The notes under the pieces are model-generated. The model was not told where the DNA came from, did no database searches, and saw nothing but the letters and a program-made list of their open reading frames with translations. Source: Flavobacterium sp. (GTDB lineage: Bacteria > Bacteroidota > Bacteroidia > Flavobacteriales > Flavobacteriaceae). Taken from it: a DNA stretch of 64,000 nt. The number at the start of each line of letters is the position of its first letter. Position 1 is the stretch's first letter. The position numbers and the translations under genes were made by a program. The stretch spans positions 1-64,000 of the forward strand of contig JADKDN010000025.1 of the NCBI GenBank assembly GCA_016718345.1, in the 5' to 3' direction. Shown in pieces: positions 31,444 to 43,900 of this stretch.

Positions 31444-33960
31444 ATGAACGCCATCACAGAACGAATCGCTGACTTTTTAAAGGAATATCCACCTTTTAAT
31501 ATTCTTTCCTTTCAGGAATTAACTTTAGTTGCTTTGAGCATTCGTGTTTTAAATTTAGAAAAAAATAAAACTTTATTTCAAATTGACGATCCTTTGCATG
31601 ATAGTTTTTATGTCGTAGCGTCAGGGGTTATCAATTTATCAGTAATTGCTGATGCTGAGGAAACACTTTTGAATAAATGTATTGAAGGTGATGTTTTTGG
31701 TTTACGCCCTTTCTTCGCAAAAAACAATTACATGATGACGGCCAAAGCTAGAGAAGAAAGCGTTGTTTATGCTATACCGATTGCTACTTTTCGCCCATTT
31801 GTCGCTCAAAATGGTGAAGTTTTAAACTTTCTTTTAGAAAGTTTTGCTAGTAACACTGCAAATCCGAATGATAGAGAAAATAAAGGAAAATTACTATCAG
31901 ACAACGTTGTTTTGGCTTCAAAACCTTCTGAAATTCAATATTTTCAGTCACTATCATACAATAGAACTCCTCTAAAAGTTGCCGCATCATCGCCAATAAA
32001 AGATGTTGCTCAACTCATGACTGATAATTTACTTGACAATGCTCTTATTATTGACAAAAACTTTCCTATTGGAATTGTTACCGATACTGACATGAGATCA
32101 AAGATTGCCACAGGTAGAAATTCAATTAGTTCTCCAATTGATAAAATTATGTCCTCTCCTGTTATTACAGTTCCTGAAAATGTTTCTCTCGCTGAAGCAC
32201 AATTATTATTACTACGATATAATGTTAGTCATCTTTGTGTTACACAAGACGGTTCGGAAAAATCAGAAATAAAAGGAGTGATTTCTGAACACGACTTGGT
32301 AGTGGCTCAAGCAAGTAACCCCGGAATTTTAATCAAAGAAATCAAGCGCTCACAAGATGTAAAAGATTTAAAGAAAGTTAGAGCGAAACTATCTGATTTA
32401 ATTCAAACTTCTATAGCTAAAAATATACCCTTGTTACACTTAACTAACATAGCTGGCGAAATCAATTTAGCATTAATAAAACGTTCCGTTGAATTGGCAA
32501 TCTTAGATTTAGGCTCTCCCCCTGCACGATTTGCTTGGTTAAGTATTGGTAGCCAAGGTAGAAAAGAACAATTATTAATTACTGACCAAGACAGTATATT
32601 GGTTTTCGAAGATGTTGCAGCAGATAAGTACCGAGATGTAAAAGATTATTTTATAAATCTCGCCAAAAAAGCTGTCGAAACCTTAGAAAAAGTAGGATAT
32701 TTACCCTGTCAAAACGGTCATATTTCAAGTAATTTACATTGGTGTAAATCATTGACTGACTGGATAAAACAATATAATAATTGGATAAATACTCCAGGAG
32801 AAGTTAGCAATGAAATTAGCAGTGTATTTTTTGATTATGAAATAGCTTTTGGCGAAGAAAAAATTGAAGAAGCAATTACAGATACTATTTTCAAAAACGC
32901 CTTTAAAAACAAGCTGTTTTTTGATTATTTAGGAAATGACGCTTTGAGAAAACCGCCACCACTTAGTTTCTTCAAAAAGTTTAATCTTGAAGAAGAAGGA
33001 ATAAATAAAAACAAATTTGATATTAAATTGTGAGCGTTGATGCCACTAATTGATGGCGCTCGATTGTTTACAATAAGTCACAACATTCGTGGAATCAATA
33101 ATACCTATTTGCGTTTCAAACAATTAGCAATTGTTGATACAAAACATTCTGAAATATATCTGAACTGTGCTGATGCCTTTCTGACGCTTTCTAAGTATAG
33201 AACCCTTGAAGGATTGAAAAATGATAGTAATGGTCAATATATTAATTTAGATGAGTTATCAAAAGCGGATAAAGAAATTTTAAAGAATGCTTTAGCTCCA
33301 ATGAGAGAATTAGAAGAATTGATTAAAAGATACTTTCCAATTGACTCAATTTTCATAGCCATGTTAGACTGGATTAAAAATATTAACAAAGAATATCCTG
33401 AATTTTGGAAAAATTATCTCTCAAAATTTGAAAAAAAACCTACTAGATATGTAATTCTAAGTACCGAAACAACTGGATTAAACCCTACAAAAGATGTAAT
33501 TCTATCATTTGGAGCAATTGCAGTAATAAACGATAGTATTATTATTGGCGATACTTTTGAAGTTGTTCTTTTACAATATAAATTTTTACATGACAATGGA
33601 TTACCAAATGAATTTATAATTGAGAGTAAACAACCAAAATTAGGTGAACGTGAAGCATTACAGGCATTTATAGAATATATTGGAAATGCCGTTTTAGTTG
33701 GGCATAGAATACATTTTGATGTAGATATGATAAACGAAGCATTAGAACGTATGGATTGTGGTCGGATGAAAAATGAAGCCCTTGACATAGAGATTATGTA
33801 TCGTAAGCTTATGGATATATCTGATAAACAATTCTCGATAGATGATTTATGTTCACGATTTAAAGTAGTAAAAAGTGATAGACATTCATCTGCCGAAGAT
33901 GCCTATACCATTGCATTATTATTTCTAAAATTAAAATCTAGACTGGGAATTACCTTTTAA
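31444..33960 (+). CDS. cNMP-binding / CBS / DUF294 nucleotidyltransferase-like protein fused to a DnaQ-type exonuclease domain (internal TGA)
   Basis: One continuous frame of 838 sense codons interrupted only by TGA at 33031-33033. Order: cyclic-nucleotide-binding domain (about 15-140), two CBS repeats (about 175-300; IVTDTDMRSKI, VISEHDLV), DUF294 nucleotidyltransferase-like domain (WLSIGSQGRKEQLLITDQDS, about 355-380), DUF294 C-terminal domain spanning the stop (MPLIDGARLFTISHNIRGIN), then a 3'-5' exonuclease-like domain (about 675-835; GHRIHFDVDMIN, HSSAEDAYTIA). In this domain the usual DTETTG reads STETTG. Arg at the TGA codon would be expected, so nonsense mutation, sequence error or readthrough are the options. 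Likely signalling role with acs and the carrier nearby. Confidence 0.8.
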
Positions 33961-34032
33961 TTATACTTTTGGTGCTGGAGACAATTTTTTTATAAGCTTA
34001 ATTATCAAAAGTTATATAAAAACAAACGTTAT

Positions 34033-34063
34033 AAAGAGGGAACACAAATGTTATTCCCTCTTT
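34033..34063. terminator. Terminator between the exonuclease-fusion gene and acs
   Basis: Stem AAAGAGGGAA / TTCCCTCTTT with an 11-nt loop, located between convergent genes, with a short T-rich tail on the plus strand. Confidence 0.75.
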
Positions 34064-34081
34064 CATATTTTTAGTAATGTA

Positions 34082-35989
34082 TTACACTCTACCTTCTTTA
34101 ATTTCATCAACAATTTCAGGATTCAAAAGTGTGGATGTATCTCCAAAATTTGAGAAATCACCTTCAGCAATTTTACGTAAAATTCTACGCATTATCTTTC
34201 CAGACCTTGTTTTTGGTAAACCAGAAACAAATTGAATTTTATCAAGTTTAGCAATTGGTCCGATGTGATCAGAAATTAGTTGATTAATCTCTTTACTCAA
34301 GTTATCTCTGTCGCGATACTCACCTGATTCTTTGAGTATTACAAAACCATACAAAGCATTTCCTTTAATATCATGAGGAAAACCAACAATAGCACTCTCA
34401 GCAATTGCCGGATGTTCATTAATCGCGTCTTCAATTGGAGCAGTTCCAAGATTATGACCTGAAACAATAACCACATCATCTACTCTACCTGTAATTCTAT
34501 AATAACCTACTTCATCTCGTAAGGCTCCGTCACCAGTGAAATATTTACCAGGGAAAGTGCTAAAATAGGTTTCCTTGTAGCGTTTATGGTCTCCCCAAAT
34601 AGTTCTCGCAATTCCTGGCCATGGAAATTTAATGCACAAACTTCCCGTAACTTGATTGCCCTCTATTTCATTTCGTTTTTCATCCATCAATACGGGTTGA
34701 ATTCCTGGTAATGGCAACGAAGCATATGTTGGTTTGGTTGGAGTAACAAAAGCAATAGGCGAAATCATGATGCCTCCTGTTTCGGTTTGCCACCAAGTAT
34801 CAACAACTGGGCATCGCTTCCCTCCTACGTGATCATTATACCAGTGCCAAGCTTCTTCATTAATAGGCTCTCCAACAGAACCAATCACTTTTAAAGTCGC
34901 TAAAGGATATTTTTGTACAAATTCTAAGTTTTCTTTTGCTAATGCTCTGATGGCTGTTGGAGCGGTGTAAAATTGTGTTACTTTATGTTTTTCAATAATT
35001 TCCCAGAAACGGCTAAAATCAGGATAGGAAGGAACTCCTTCAAAAATCACTGTTGTTGCTCCATTTAGCAAAGGCCCATACAATATATAAGAATGTCCAG
35101 TAATCCAACCAATATCAGCTGTACACCAAAAAATATCATTTTCTTCATAATTAAAAACATTTTTAAAAGTATAAGCAGTATATACCATATAGCCAGCAGT
35201 GGTATGAACCATCCCTTTAGGCTTTCCTGTTGAACCTGATGTATAGAGAATAAATAATGGATCTTCGGCATCCATGATTTCTGCAACATTATTATCTGAA
35301 GCTTCATCTAAAAGTGGCTGCAACCATTGATCACGTCCTGACTTCATAGTAATAGAAGTATTAGTTCTTTTTGCAACCAAGACTTTCGTCACGCACGGAC
35401 ATTTTTCTAATGCTTCATCAATAATTCCTTTTAAGTCTATAGATTTATTTCCTCTATAACCACCATCTGATGTAATGACTAATTTACATTCACTATCATT
35501 TATTCTTGCTGCCACGGCTGAGGAAGAAAATCCAGCAAAAACAACAGAATGAATAGCTCCAATTCTAGCACAAGCCAACACAGAAACTGCTAATTCGGGT
35601 ATCATAGGTAAATAGATACAAACTCTATCTCCCTTCTGAATACCTTGCTCTCTAAGCACATTTGCCATTTTTGCAACTTTTACATACAATTCGTTGTACG
35701 AAATGTGTTGTGCTTCCTCTTTTGGGTCATTAGGCTCAAAAATAATTGCAGTTTTATTTCCACGTCTTGCTAAATGTCTATCAATAGCATTTTTCACAAT
35801 ATTAACCTTAGCCTCAGTAAACCATTTTATTTCGGCCTCGCCCATGTTAAATTCTACAACTTTATCCCATTGTTGATACCATGTGAAATTTTCTTCTGCA
35901 ATTTTGCCCCAAAACTTTCTAGGTTCACGGATGGATTTATTGTAATGCTTGAAATATTGTTCAAGATTATCTATTTTGTAATAACTCAT
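34082..35989 (-). CDS. acs: Acetyl-CoA synthetase
   Basis: 635-residue AMP-forming enzyme activating acetate to acetyl-CoA. The phosphate loop is YTSGSTGKPKGMVHT (near 250), the adenylate region VDTWWQTETGGIMI (near 400), FTGDGALRDEVGYYRITGRVDD follows (near 500), and the catalytic, acetylation-controlled lysine lies in TRSGKIMRRILRK (near 600). The length is standard. It is the last gene of a run MFS carrier - DUF6814 - acs, which suggests coupled uptake and activation of acetate or a related acid. The frame is intact. Confidence 0.95.
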   Translation of the reverse strand: MSYYKIDNLEQYFKHYNKSIREPRKFWGKIAEENFTWYQQWDKVVEFNMGEAEIKWFTEAKVNIVKNAIDRHLARRGNKTAIIFEPNDPKEEAQHISYNELYVKVAKMANVLREQGIQKGDRVCIYLPMIPELAVSVLACARIGAIHSVVFAGFSSSAVAARINDSECKLVITSDGGYRGNKSIDLKGIIDEALEKCPCVTKVLVAKRTNTSITMKSGRDQWLQPLLDEASDNNVAEIMDAEDPLFILYTSGSTGKPKGMVHTTAGYMVYTAYTFKNVFNYEENDIFWCTADIGWITGHSYILYGPLLNGATTVIFEGVPSYPDFSRFWEIIEKHKVTQFYTAPTAIRALAKENLEFVQKYPLATLKVIGSVGEPINEEAWHWYNDHVGGKRCPVVDTWWQTETGGIMISPIAFVTPTKPTYASLPLPGIQPVLMDEKRNEIEGNQVTGSLCIKFPWPGIARTIWGDHKRYKETYFSTFPGKYFTGDGALRDEVGYYRITGRVDDVVIVSGHNLGTAPIEDAINEHPAIAESAIVGFPHDIKGNALYGFVILKESGEYRDRDNLSKEINQLISDHIGPIAKLDKIQFVSGLPKTRSGKIMRRILRKIAEGDFSNFGDTSTLLNPEIVDEIKEGRV

Positions 35990-35998
35990 AGTAAAATA

Positions 35999-36226
35999 TT
36001 ATTTATTTTTTTTATCATAATCACCCATTAGGGCATAATAACCAAATGTACCTAATCCAATAACTATCAGAGGAGTTAGTATAAAAAGTATGATAATTCC
36101 AAATACCAAGTCTTCCTGTTTTCCTGATGTTAATTTTGGTAATCCAAATTCAAAAATACAAAAATAGGCAGCAGCAGCAGCAAGTGCTATCCAAATCATA
36201 CCTAAACTTCTTTTTAATTGGTTCAT
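35999..36226 (-). CDS. DUF6814 small membrane protein
   Basis: 75 residues with two membrane helices (MIWIALAAAAAYFCIFEFGL; FGIIILFILTPLIVIGLGTF) and a charged tail (GDYDKKNK). Matches the DUF6814 family, found beside MHS-type MFS carriers in Bacteroidota. It is 9 bp upstream of acs and 5 bp downstream of the carrier, so probably an accessory subunit of the carrier. Function unproven. Confidence 0.75.
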   Translation of the reverse strand: MNQLKRSLGMIWIALAAAAAYFCIFEFGLPKLTSGKQEDLVFGIIILFILTPLIVIGLGTFGYYALMGDYDKKNK

Positions 36227-36231
36227 ACAGT

Positions 36232-37742
36232 TTATATATGTTTATTTTTATTAGTATTATCAATGTAAATCATCCCTATAACTAAACTTACTGATGCAAT
36301 AATTATAGGATACCATAACCCTTCAAGATAAAACTCTACATCGCCAGCTTCTTGACCATTAATAACCAAATAAGTAGAAATAGCAGGAAGTAGGCCTCCA
36401 AAAATTCCATTTCCAATGTGATAAGGCAATGACATTGAGGTATAGCGAATTCTAGCTGGAAACATTTCTACAAGAAAAGCCGCAATGGAATTCATAAACC
36501 ATTGTCACAAATAGTACTTGAATGAATACCATTACTATTAACCACCACTTATCACTCGCATTAATATTGATGGTTGTTTTAACGGAATCTGTTTTTACTT
36601 TTCCGCTACCTAATTGAGTTGTAAAAGTTTTAGATGATTTTGTTCCGTCCTCATACCAGTTGTGGTAACAAAATAGGCTTCCTTTTTTTTGAAATCAGCA
36701 CTTGTTGGAATATTTTCCTCAATTTTAGAAACTATTTTATTTTTTACATTCACTGTTTCATACATTGATTTGTATATTGGTCTATACAATAAAATAGCTA
36801 AAAGCATCCCTGCCATCATTATGTATTTTCTGCCTATTTTATCACTCAGCCACCCAAAAAACACAAAAAATGGGGTTCCTAATATTAATGCAATCCCTAG
36901 CAATTCATCTACTTGAGATGATTCAATATGTGTTACTGTTTTCATGAAATTCATTGCATAGAATTGTCCGGTATACCAAACTACACCCTGTCCCATGGTT
37001 GCTCCAAATAGAGCCAATAAAACAAATTTTAAATTATAACGATTTCCAAAACTTTCTTTTAATGGATTTAGACTCGTATTTCCTTCTTTTTTTGCTTTAG
37101 AAAATACTGGTGATTCTTCCATATTCTTTTCTAATTAAAGTCGAAATTATAACCATTAGTATTGAAACCCAAAAAGGTACCTCTCCATCCCCATGAATCA
37201 AATTCTTCTGGTGTAAGAACGTTTTTTGTTGCTAAAATCACCATGAGAGAAATAAATAAACCTACTGTTGCTGTAGTTTGTATCCAAGAGGTCCAATATC
37301 CTCGCTCACCTACTGGCGAATGTTCTGCTACATAAATTGTTACACACCATATTCTCCACCAAGAGCTAAACCCTGTAATAATCGTAGAATTAACACCAAT
37401 AATGGTGCAAAAAAACCTATGGTTTCATAGCTAGGAATACAGCCTATTAGAAAAGTTGCTCCTCCCATTAATAATAATGTGACCATGAAAGTATATTTTC
37501 TTCCTATTAAATCACCTAATCTTCCAAAGAAAAGGGCTCCAAATGGTCGTACTACAAATCCTGCAGCAAATGTTGCTAATGTGGATAAAAATGCAGCTGC
37601 TGGATTTTCTGATGGGAAAAATTTAGTTGAAATTACAACTGCTAAACTCCCAAAAATATAAAAATCATACCATTCTATCATGGTTCCCATTGAGGATGCC
37701 GATATAACTTTCCAGATGGCTCGTGTAGATTTTTTACTCATT
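36232..37742 (-). CDS. MFS transporter, metabolite:H+ symporter type (frame-broken)
   Basis: Inner-membrane carrier of the MHS group (proline/betaine, dicarboxylate and related acid symporters). The start at 37742 gives MSKKSTRAIWKVISASSMGT; family marks are MIEWYDFYIFG, GRLGDLIGRKYTF, RLLQGLALGGEYG, IYVAEHSPVGERG and ARIRYTSMSLPYHIGNG. The frame is broken at about 37350, 37150, 36670 and 36490, but family sequence can be followed across every gap. The loop between helices in the second half (HNWYEDGTKSSKTFTTQLGS...) is longer than in E. coli ProP. Restored length is about 500 residues. With DUF6814 and acs downstream, acetate or another short acid is a plausible substrate. Confidence 0.8.
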
Positions 37743-37848
37743 ATATTTTTTATCAAGTCAATTGATTGTATCAAATATAAAAAATACTTAAAGAATAAAT
37801 ACAAGTAATCACTTTTTTAAGCGATTTATTACCTTGTTGTCTACAAAA

Positions 37849-37873
37849 AAGGCTTTCAAAAAATGAAAGCCTT
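37849..37873 (-). terminator. Terminator after the first tandem giant adhesin
   Basis: Stem AAGGCTTTCA / TGAAAGCCTT with a 5-nt loop; on the minus strand it is followed by a T run. It lies 28 bp past the adhesin stop at 37901. Confidence 0.8.
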
Positions 37874-37900
37874 CTTAATATTTTTTATCTATCTATAGTA

Positions 37901-40900
37901 TCATCTCTTCAAAGCGAAATGGGCTTTGAATACTTTAGTACTATTATTCTCAAGATACTCAATGGTAAACCAGTAATCTGTTGCTCGAAGTTCAGCCATT
38001 AAAAGTTCCATTCCATCCCTCTCTATGGTATTGATTTGTTTTAATAATCCATCATCGAAGATATAAATTTTAGCCTCTGGTCGATCATTTAATCCTACTA
38101 CATTCCAACTGTCATTAAATCCATCTCCATTTGGGGTAAAATATCTTGATAATCTATCACTGTTACTCTCTCGACAAATTGGTACACCTTGTCCATCTTC
38201 AACCCACACCTTGTGTACACCACTACTCACTCCTACAAATACATTGGAACTCTTACTTCATTCATCGTCTAATCGGCACAAGAAAGACCTGTACCTCCCA
38301 AACATCCACTGATATGGTTGCTTCTGGTGTAAAGGCATCGGTCACTCCTGTTGTTAATGATAATCCGGATAATTTTGGATTACCTGCATATACTTCCTGT
38401 GAAACACAACTGGTTATAGTATTGGTAGCGATTACCGAATAAAGTCCTTCTGCTGTAGCTTCATAGGTGCTTTCTGAAGCTCCACTAATTTTCACGGATT
38501 CCTTAAACCAATTAAAATCATAAAGTGAATCACTTAAACCTGTATCCAATAGATAATTCTTGTAGGTTGTACCTGTGGCTTCTTGTACACAAATAATACC
38601 GTCTTCTAAAACCGGTTGAGGCGATGGATTTACGGTAATGACTATAGTAATTGGGTTTCCTTTGCAACCATTCAAGATTGGCGTTATGGTATATGCTGTA
38701 CCTACTGTAGTGCCCGCTTCAAGAACTTGGTCTATGGTATTACTACCACCTCCGTCTTACCTGTTACTCCATCTTGTACTACTGTCCATGCAAAGTCTGT
38801 TCCTAAAATTTTGGTGATAGAATAATTTTGTCGATTCTCCACTACAAATAATTGTTCCTCCTGAACCAAAAAAAACTTCTGGCGTTGGATTTACTGTTAC
38901 AGTTACTGTGATAGGTAATACACAAGTAGCGGCTGTTGGGGTTATGGTATAATCTACTGTGCCTGGTATAACACTGTTGGTTACTAATGTTTGAGCAATC
39001 GTACTTCCTGTATCTGGGAAAGAGCCAATAACTGCTAAGGGTTCTGTTGTCCAACTAAATGTCGTTCCTGCTACTTTACTGCTTAAAACAATTGCGGTAC
39101 GCTCACCTGAACAGACTGTTGCTGGTGAGGGGTTGGCAGTAACGTCGGGAATAGGATTTACTGTTACCGTGGCTAGTATTTGTAATCTCGACATCCATTG
39201 GCTGTTGGAGTAATGGAATATACCGCTTCTCCTGATTTGTTTCCACTGCTGTTTTTAATGTTTGTACAATGGTATCGCCTGAACCTGTTACTTCCTGTTA
39301 CATTGGTTTGAACTACATTCCAAAGGTAGGTAGTACCTGTAGTATTACTTGATAAACTAATGGATGTAGCAGTATCTGAACAAAGGGAAGAATCTTTTGG
39401 GGTGGCGGTAGCTATTGGTAAAGCAATTATTGTTATGGTCAATTTAGTAGTCGTAGCACATTGTCCTGTTCCTGTCGTAAAGGTATAGGTGCGGTGGTAG
39501 TCGATGGGTTAAAGCGGCGACCAACTTCTCTATTCCATTAATAGAGGTTGTGGGTAGGCTAATTATTGTTCCTGAACATAGCGGTCCTATCGAACTAAAT
39601 GTAGGTGTCGTAACTGGATTTACCGTAATAGTTAAGGTGGTGGTGGTAGCACACTGTCCTATGTTGGGTGTAAAAGTATAAGTAGTCGTAGTTGTATTAT
39701 TCAATGCTGGTGTCCAAGTTCCTGCTATTCCATTACTTGACGTTGTGGGTAAGGCTGATAAGGTTGCTCCCGAACAAATAGGAGCTACTGCTGTAAAAGT
39801 TGGAACTGCTTTTTGATTCACTGTTATGGTTACTACTGCTGTAGTAGCGCATAAGCCTGCTGTTGGCGTGAAAGTATAAGGTGTTGTAGCTGTATTGTCT
39901 AATGCTGGAGACCAACTTCCTGTTATTCCATTGGTAGAGATTGTGGGTAAGGCTGACAAGGTACTTCCTGAACAAATAGAGGCTACTGATGCAAATGCTG
40001 GAACTGCTTTTTGATTCACTACTATAGTTACTACTGCGGTGGTAGCACATAAGCCTGCCGTTGGTGTAAAAGTATAAGTAGTCGTAGCAGTATTGTTTAA
40101 AGCCGGTGACCAAGTTCCTGTTATTGCGTTAGTTGAAGTAGTGGGTAGCGCATTTAAGGTATCTCCTGAACAAATAGGGGCTACTGATGCGAAGCTTGGG
40201 GTAATTTTGGGATTTACCGTAATGATTAAGGTGTTGGTAGTCGCACACTGACCTGCCGTTGGAGTAAAAGTATAAGTAGTCGTAGCGGTATTGTTTAAAG
40301 CTGGTGACCATGCTCCTGTTATGGCATTAGTAGACGTTGTAGGTAAAGCCGATAAAGTAGTTCCGAAACAAATAGGCCCCACCGCTGAAAAGCTTGGGGT
40401 TACAATCGGATTTACAGTAATACTTAAAGTGGTCGTAGTGGCACACTGACCTGCATTGGGTGTAAAGGTATAAGTCGTTGTAGCGGTATTGTTTAAAGCT
40501 GGTGTCCAACTTCCTATTATCCCATTAGTAGAAGTTGTGGGTAAAGCTGACAAAGTGCCTCCAGAACAAATAGGGGCTACTGGTGCAAACGCTGGAACTA
40601 CTTTTTGATTCACCGTTATAATTAATGTTGCTGTGTTAGCACACAATCCTGCAGTTGGTGTGAAAGTATAGGTTGTTGTGGTTGTATTGTTCAAAGCGGG
40701 AGACCAAGTTCCTGTTATTGCATTAGTTGAAGTGGTAGGTAGCGCATTTAGAACATCTCCTGAACAAATAGGGTTTACTGGTGCAAAGCTTGGAATGACT
40801 TTTGGATTTACCGTAATAGTTAAGGTGTTGGTAGTAGCACACTGACCTGCTGTTGGTGTAAAAGTATAAGTAGTGGTAGCCGCATTGTTTAAAGCCGGTG

Positions 40901-43900
40901 ACCAGGTTCCTGTTATTGTGTTCGTTGATGTTGTAGGCAAAGCTGACAAAGTCGTTCCAGAACAAATAGGTCCTACGGATGAAAAAATTGGCGTCACATT
41001 TGGATTAATAGTTATCGTAACAGAGTTGGAGACTGCACATAAACCTGTAGTTGGAGTAAAGGTGTATGTTGTTGTTCCTACTATTGACGTATCTACTGAT
41101 GAAGGACTCAGGGCCTGTTATACTGTTGCTTGAAGTCGTTGGCAAGATGGAAAGGCTAGCGCCTTGGCACAAAAACTACTGGGAATCCCTGTAAATGTGG
41201 GTGTCACTTTTGGAGTTCACCGTTACATTTTAAAGTTTGTTTGCCCGCACAAGGGAAACTAGTTGGGTCTGGCGTAAATACATAGGATTGACTTGTCGTA
41301 TTGTCTATTGTTGATGGAGACCAACTCCCTGTTATTGCATTGTTTGGTGAAGTCGTGGCTAATGTTGGAACTGGGTAGCTCCTGAACAAATAGCTGGAAT
41401 TATAGCAAAATTCGGGGCTACTGTTGTCGAACATTTAGAAAAACAAGTAACTGTCTCTGCTGGAGCACAGGGAAGACCTAGCACTGATGATATGGTAAAA
41501 GTTACTGATGTTCCTGGAGTTGAAACTGGAACATCAAAATGTAGAAGGTGCAATGTGCGTTCCTGTCACCAAAAAGTATCCAGCGATGGAGTACGAATAG
41601 GTATAGCCTGCCCAACCAACGGGATTACTCCAATCTAAAGCAACTGAGGTGGTAGTAGAATTTACATTATCACAAAATAACCCAACTTTACCCCCTGTAT
41701 TGCCTACTACTTTTACCACTATAGAGGCTCGTGCGCTCTCACAAGAACCTACTGTTTGACTTACATAATAAGTGGTATTCCCAACTGTAGTTGTTGAAGG
41801 TATTGGAGCTACTGAGGAGGCTGTGCCGCCTGTCGCATTGGTTCCGTACCAATTTAAGGTGGCTCCTGATAAAGGTGTCGCGGTCAATGCTACTGCCGAA
41901 CTGCCTTGACAGTACTCTACGGGTGCTACTGTTGGCAATGGCGCACTCGATACAACTGAAGCCTCAACTGAAGTTCGTGTGGAAGAAATACAAGAACCAT
42001 CAACTGCTTCTACCCAATAGGTAGTAGTGCTGGAAATACTCGGTGTGGTAAATGAAGTGCCTGTTCCAAGGGAAGATCCTCCTGTTGAAGCTGCATACCA
42101 ATTAATTATGCCTGAACTAGACGTTGCTCCCAGTGTCACTGTACCAGTTCCACATCGACTCCCTGGGGTTGTAGATGTGATAGTGGGTAGTGGGTTAATT
42201 GTTGCTAAGACTGATGTTCTAGTTGGTGTAGTGCAACCATTATTAGTTGCATCTACCCAATAAGTAGTTGTTGTTGATATACTTGGAGTTGTAAATGAAG
42301 TACCAGTACTTAAAGATGAACCACCTGTTGAAGCTGCATACCAATTAATAGTTCCTGAACTAGCAGTTGCTCCTAATATCACTGTACCGGTTCCACATCT
42401 AGCATTTGGACTAGTTGTAACTGATGGGAATGATTCTACACTAGCCAAAACTGAAGTTCTAGTAGTGGTGGTACAGCCATTATCTGTTGCATCAATCCAA
42501 TAGGCGGTGTCAGCTGAAATGCTTGGAGTTGTAAAGGATGTACCTGTACCTAGAGAAGAGCCTCCAGTTGAATTAGCATACCAATTAATAATTCCTGAAC
42601 TAGATGTAGCCCCAAGTGTCACTGTACCAGCTCATCTACCATTTGGACTAGCTGTGACTGAAGGAACATTATTTATCGTAATCGTTGTCGTTGAAGATCC
42701 AGCTAACTGACAAATACTAGGATTTGCAGCAACTGAATATCTTATGATATAAGTTCCGCTAGCTGAAGCCGATAAATTAATGACCCCTGTTGAAGAATTA
42801 ATAGATAACAAGCCCGTAGCATTGTCATCGGAATAAGTACCTCCAGTAACAAATCCTAATACGCCAGTTGGTGAAGGATTTGTGGCATTTTTACAGATTG
42901 GAGTAGTATACGAAAAAGTAGTTATTGGAGTACTACCTCCAATACTAACAGTAATTTGGGTTGATAAATTACAAGATTTTGAGGTAGGTGCACTGAATGA
43001 AATATCATCTAATGCAAAATCATTACCAGCAGAAGCAATATTAGTATCAATAATTTTTATTGTAGCTATTGTGGCTACGCCTGAGTTCCATATACCTGAA
43101 ATTTGATTCCATCCAGCACTTCCTCCATTAGTTGGTGATATTGGTGAAATTGTGATTGGTGAACCATTAATAAGTACCTGAAACTGAGCTGGACTATTTG
43201 CCACCAAAGCTTGTACCCAAAAAGAAAATGTATACGATTTACTCGTTTCAACTGGAACTGTTTGCGACCAAATAACACTATTAGGACTCGTTGCTCCATC
43301 AGCAACAAGCATAAATCCTGAACCACTGCGATCAGGACCGCTAATAAAACCACTAAACCAAGTATTAGCATTTTTAACAATTCCATAAGCAAATTGGGCT
43401 CCACTTGTGTTAGTAGTAGAATAGGTGTAATCCGAATAAAAACCAGAAGTACCATTTTCAAAACTAGGATTTCCTATTAAATTAGCATTGGTTGTTGGGG
43501 AAACAGTCGTTGACGTAACAGTATAAGTAGTAGTGACCAATGGAGTAACATTTGCAACATTATCTGTATCTATAATTGGAATACCTGTTGAAGCTGACCA
43601 ACCATAAGTAGCTCCACCATTAGCTGCCGTTAGAGTAATAGCTGTTCCTGCCAAAATACATCCCGTTGGGGTAGCTGATAAAGTAATATCTGCTGGATTT
43701 ACAACAGTAATCGTGCCCGTGGGTTTTGTAGTTGGGGGTGTATTTGAATCAGTTACTGAAACAGTATAGGAACCTGACGCAAGTCCCTGAAATATACCGG
43801 TAGAATTTGTAGCTGATGAAGTTCCAGCTAGAGTATAAGTAAAAGGAGCAACTCCTCCATTAGGATAAGCTACAATAACTCCATCCGCTGATGTTGGACA

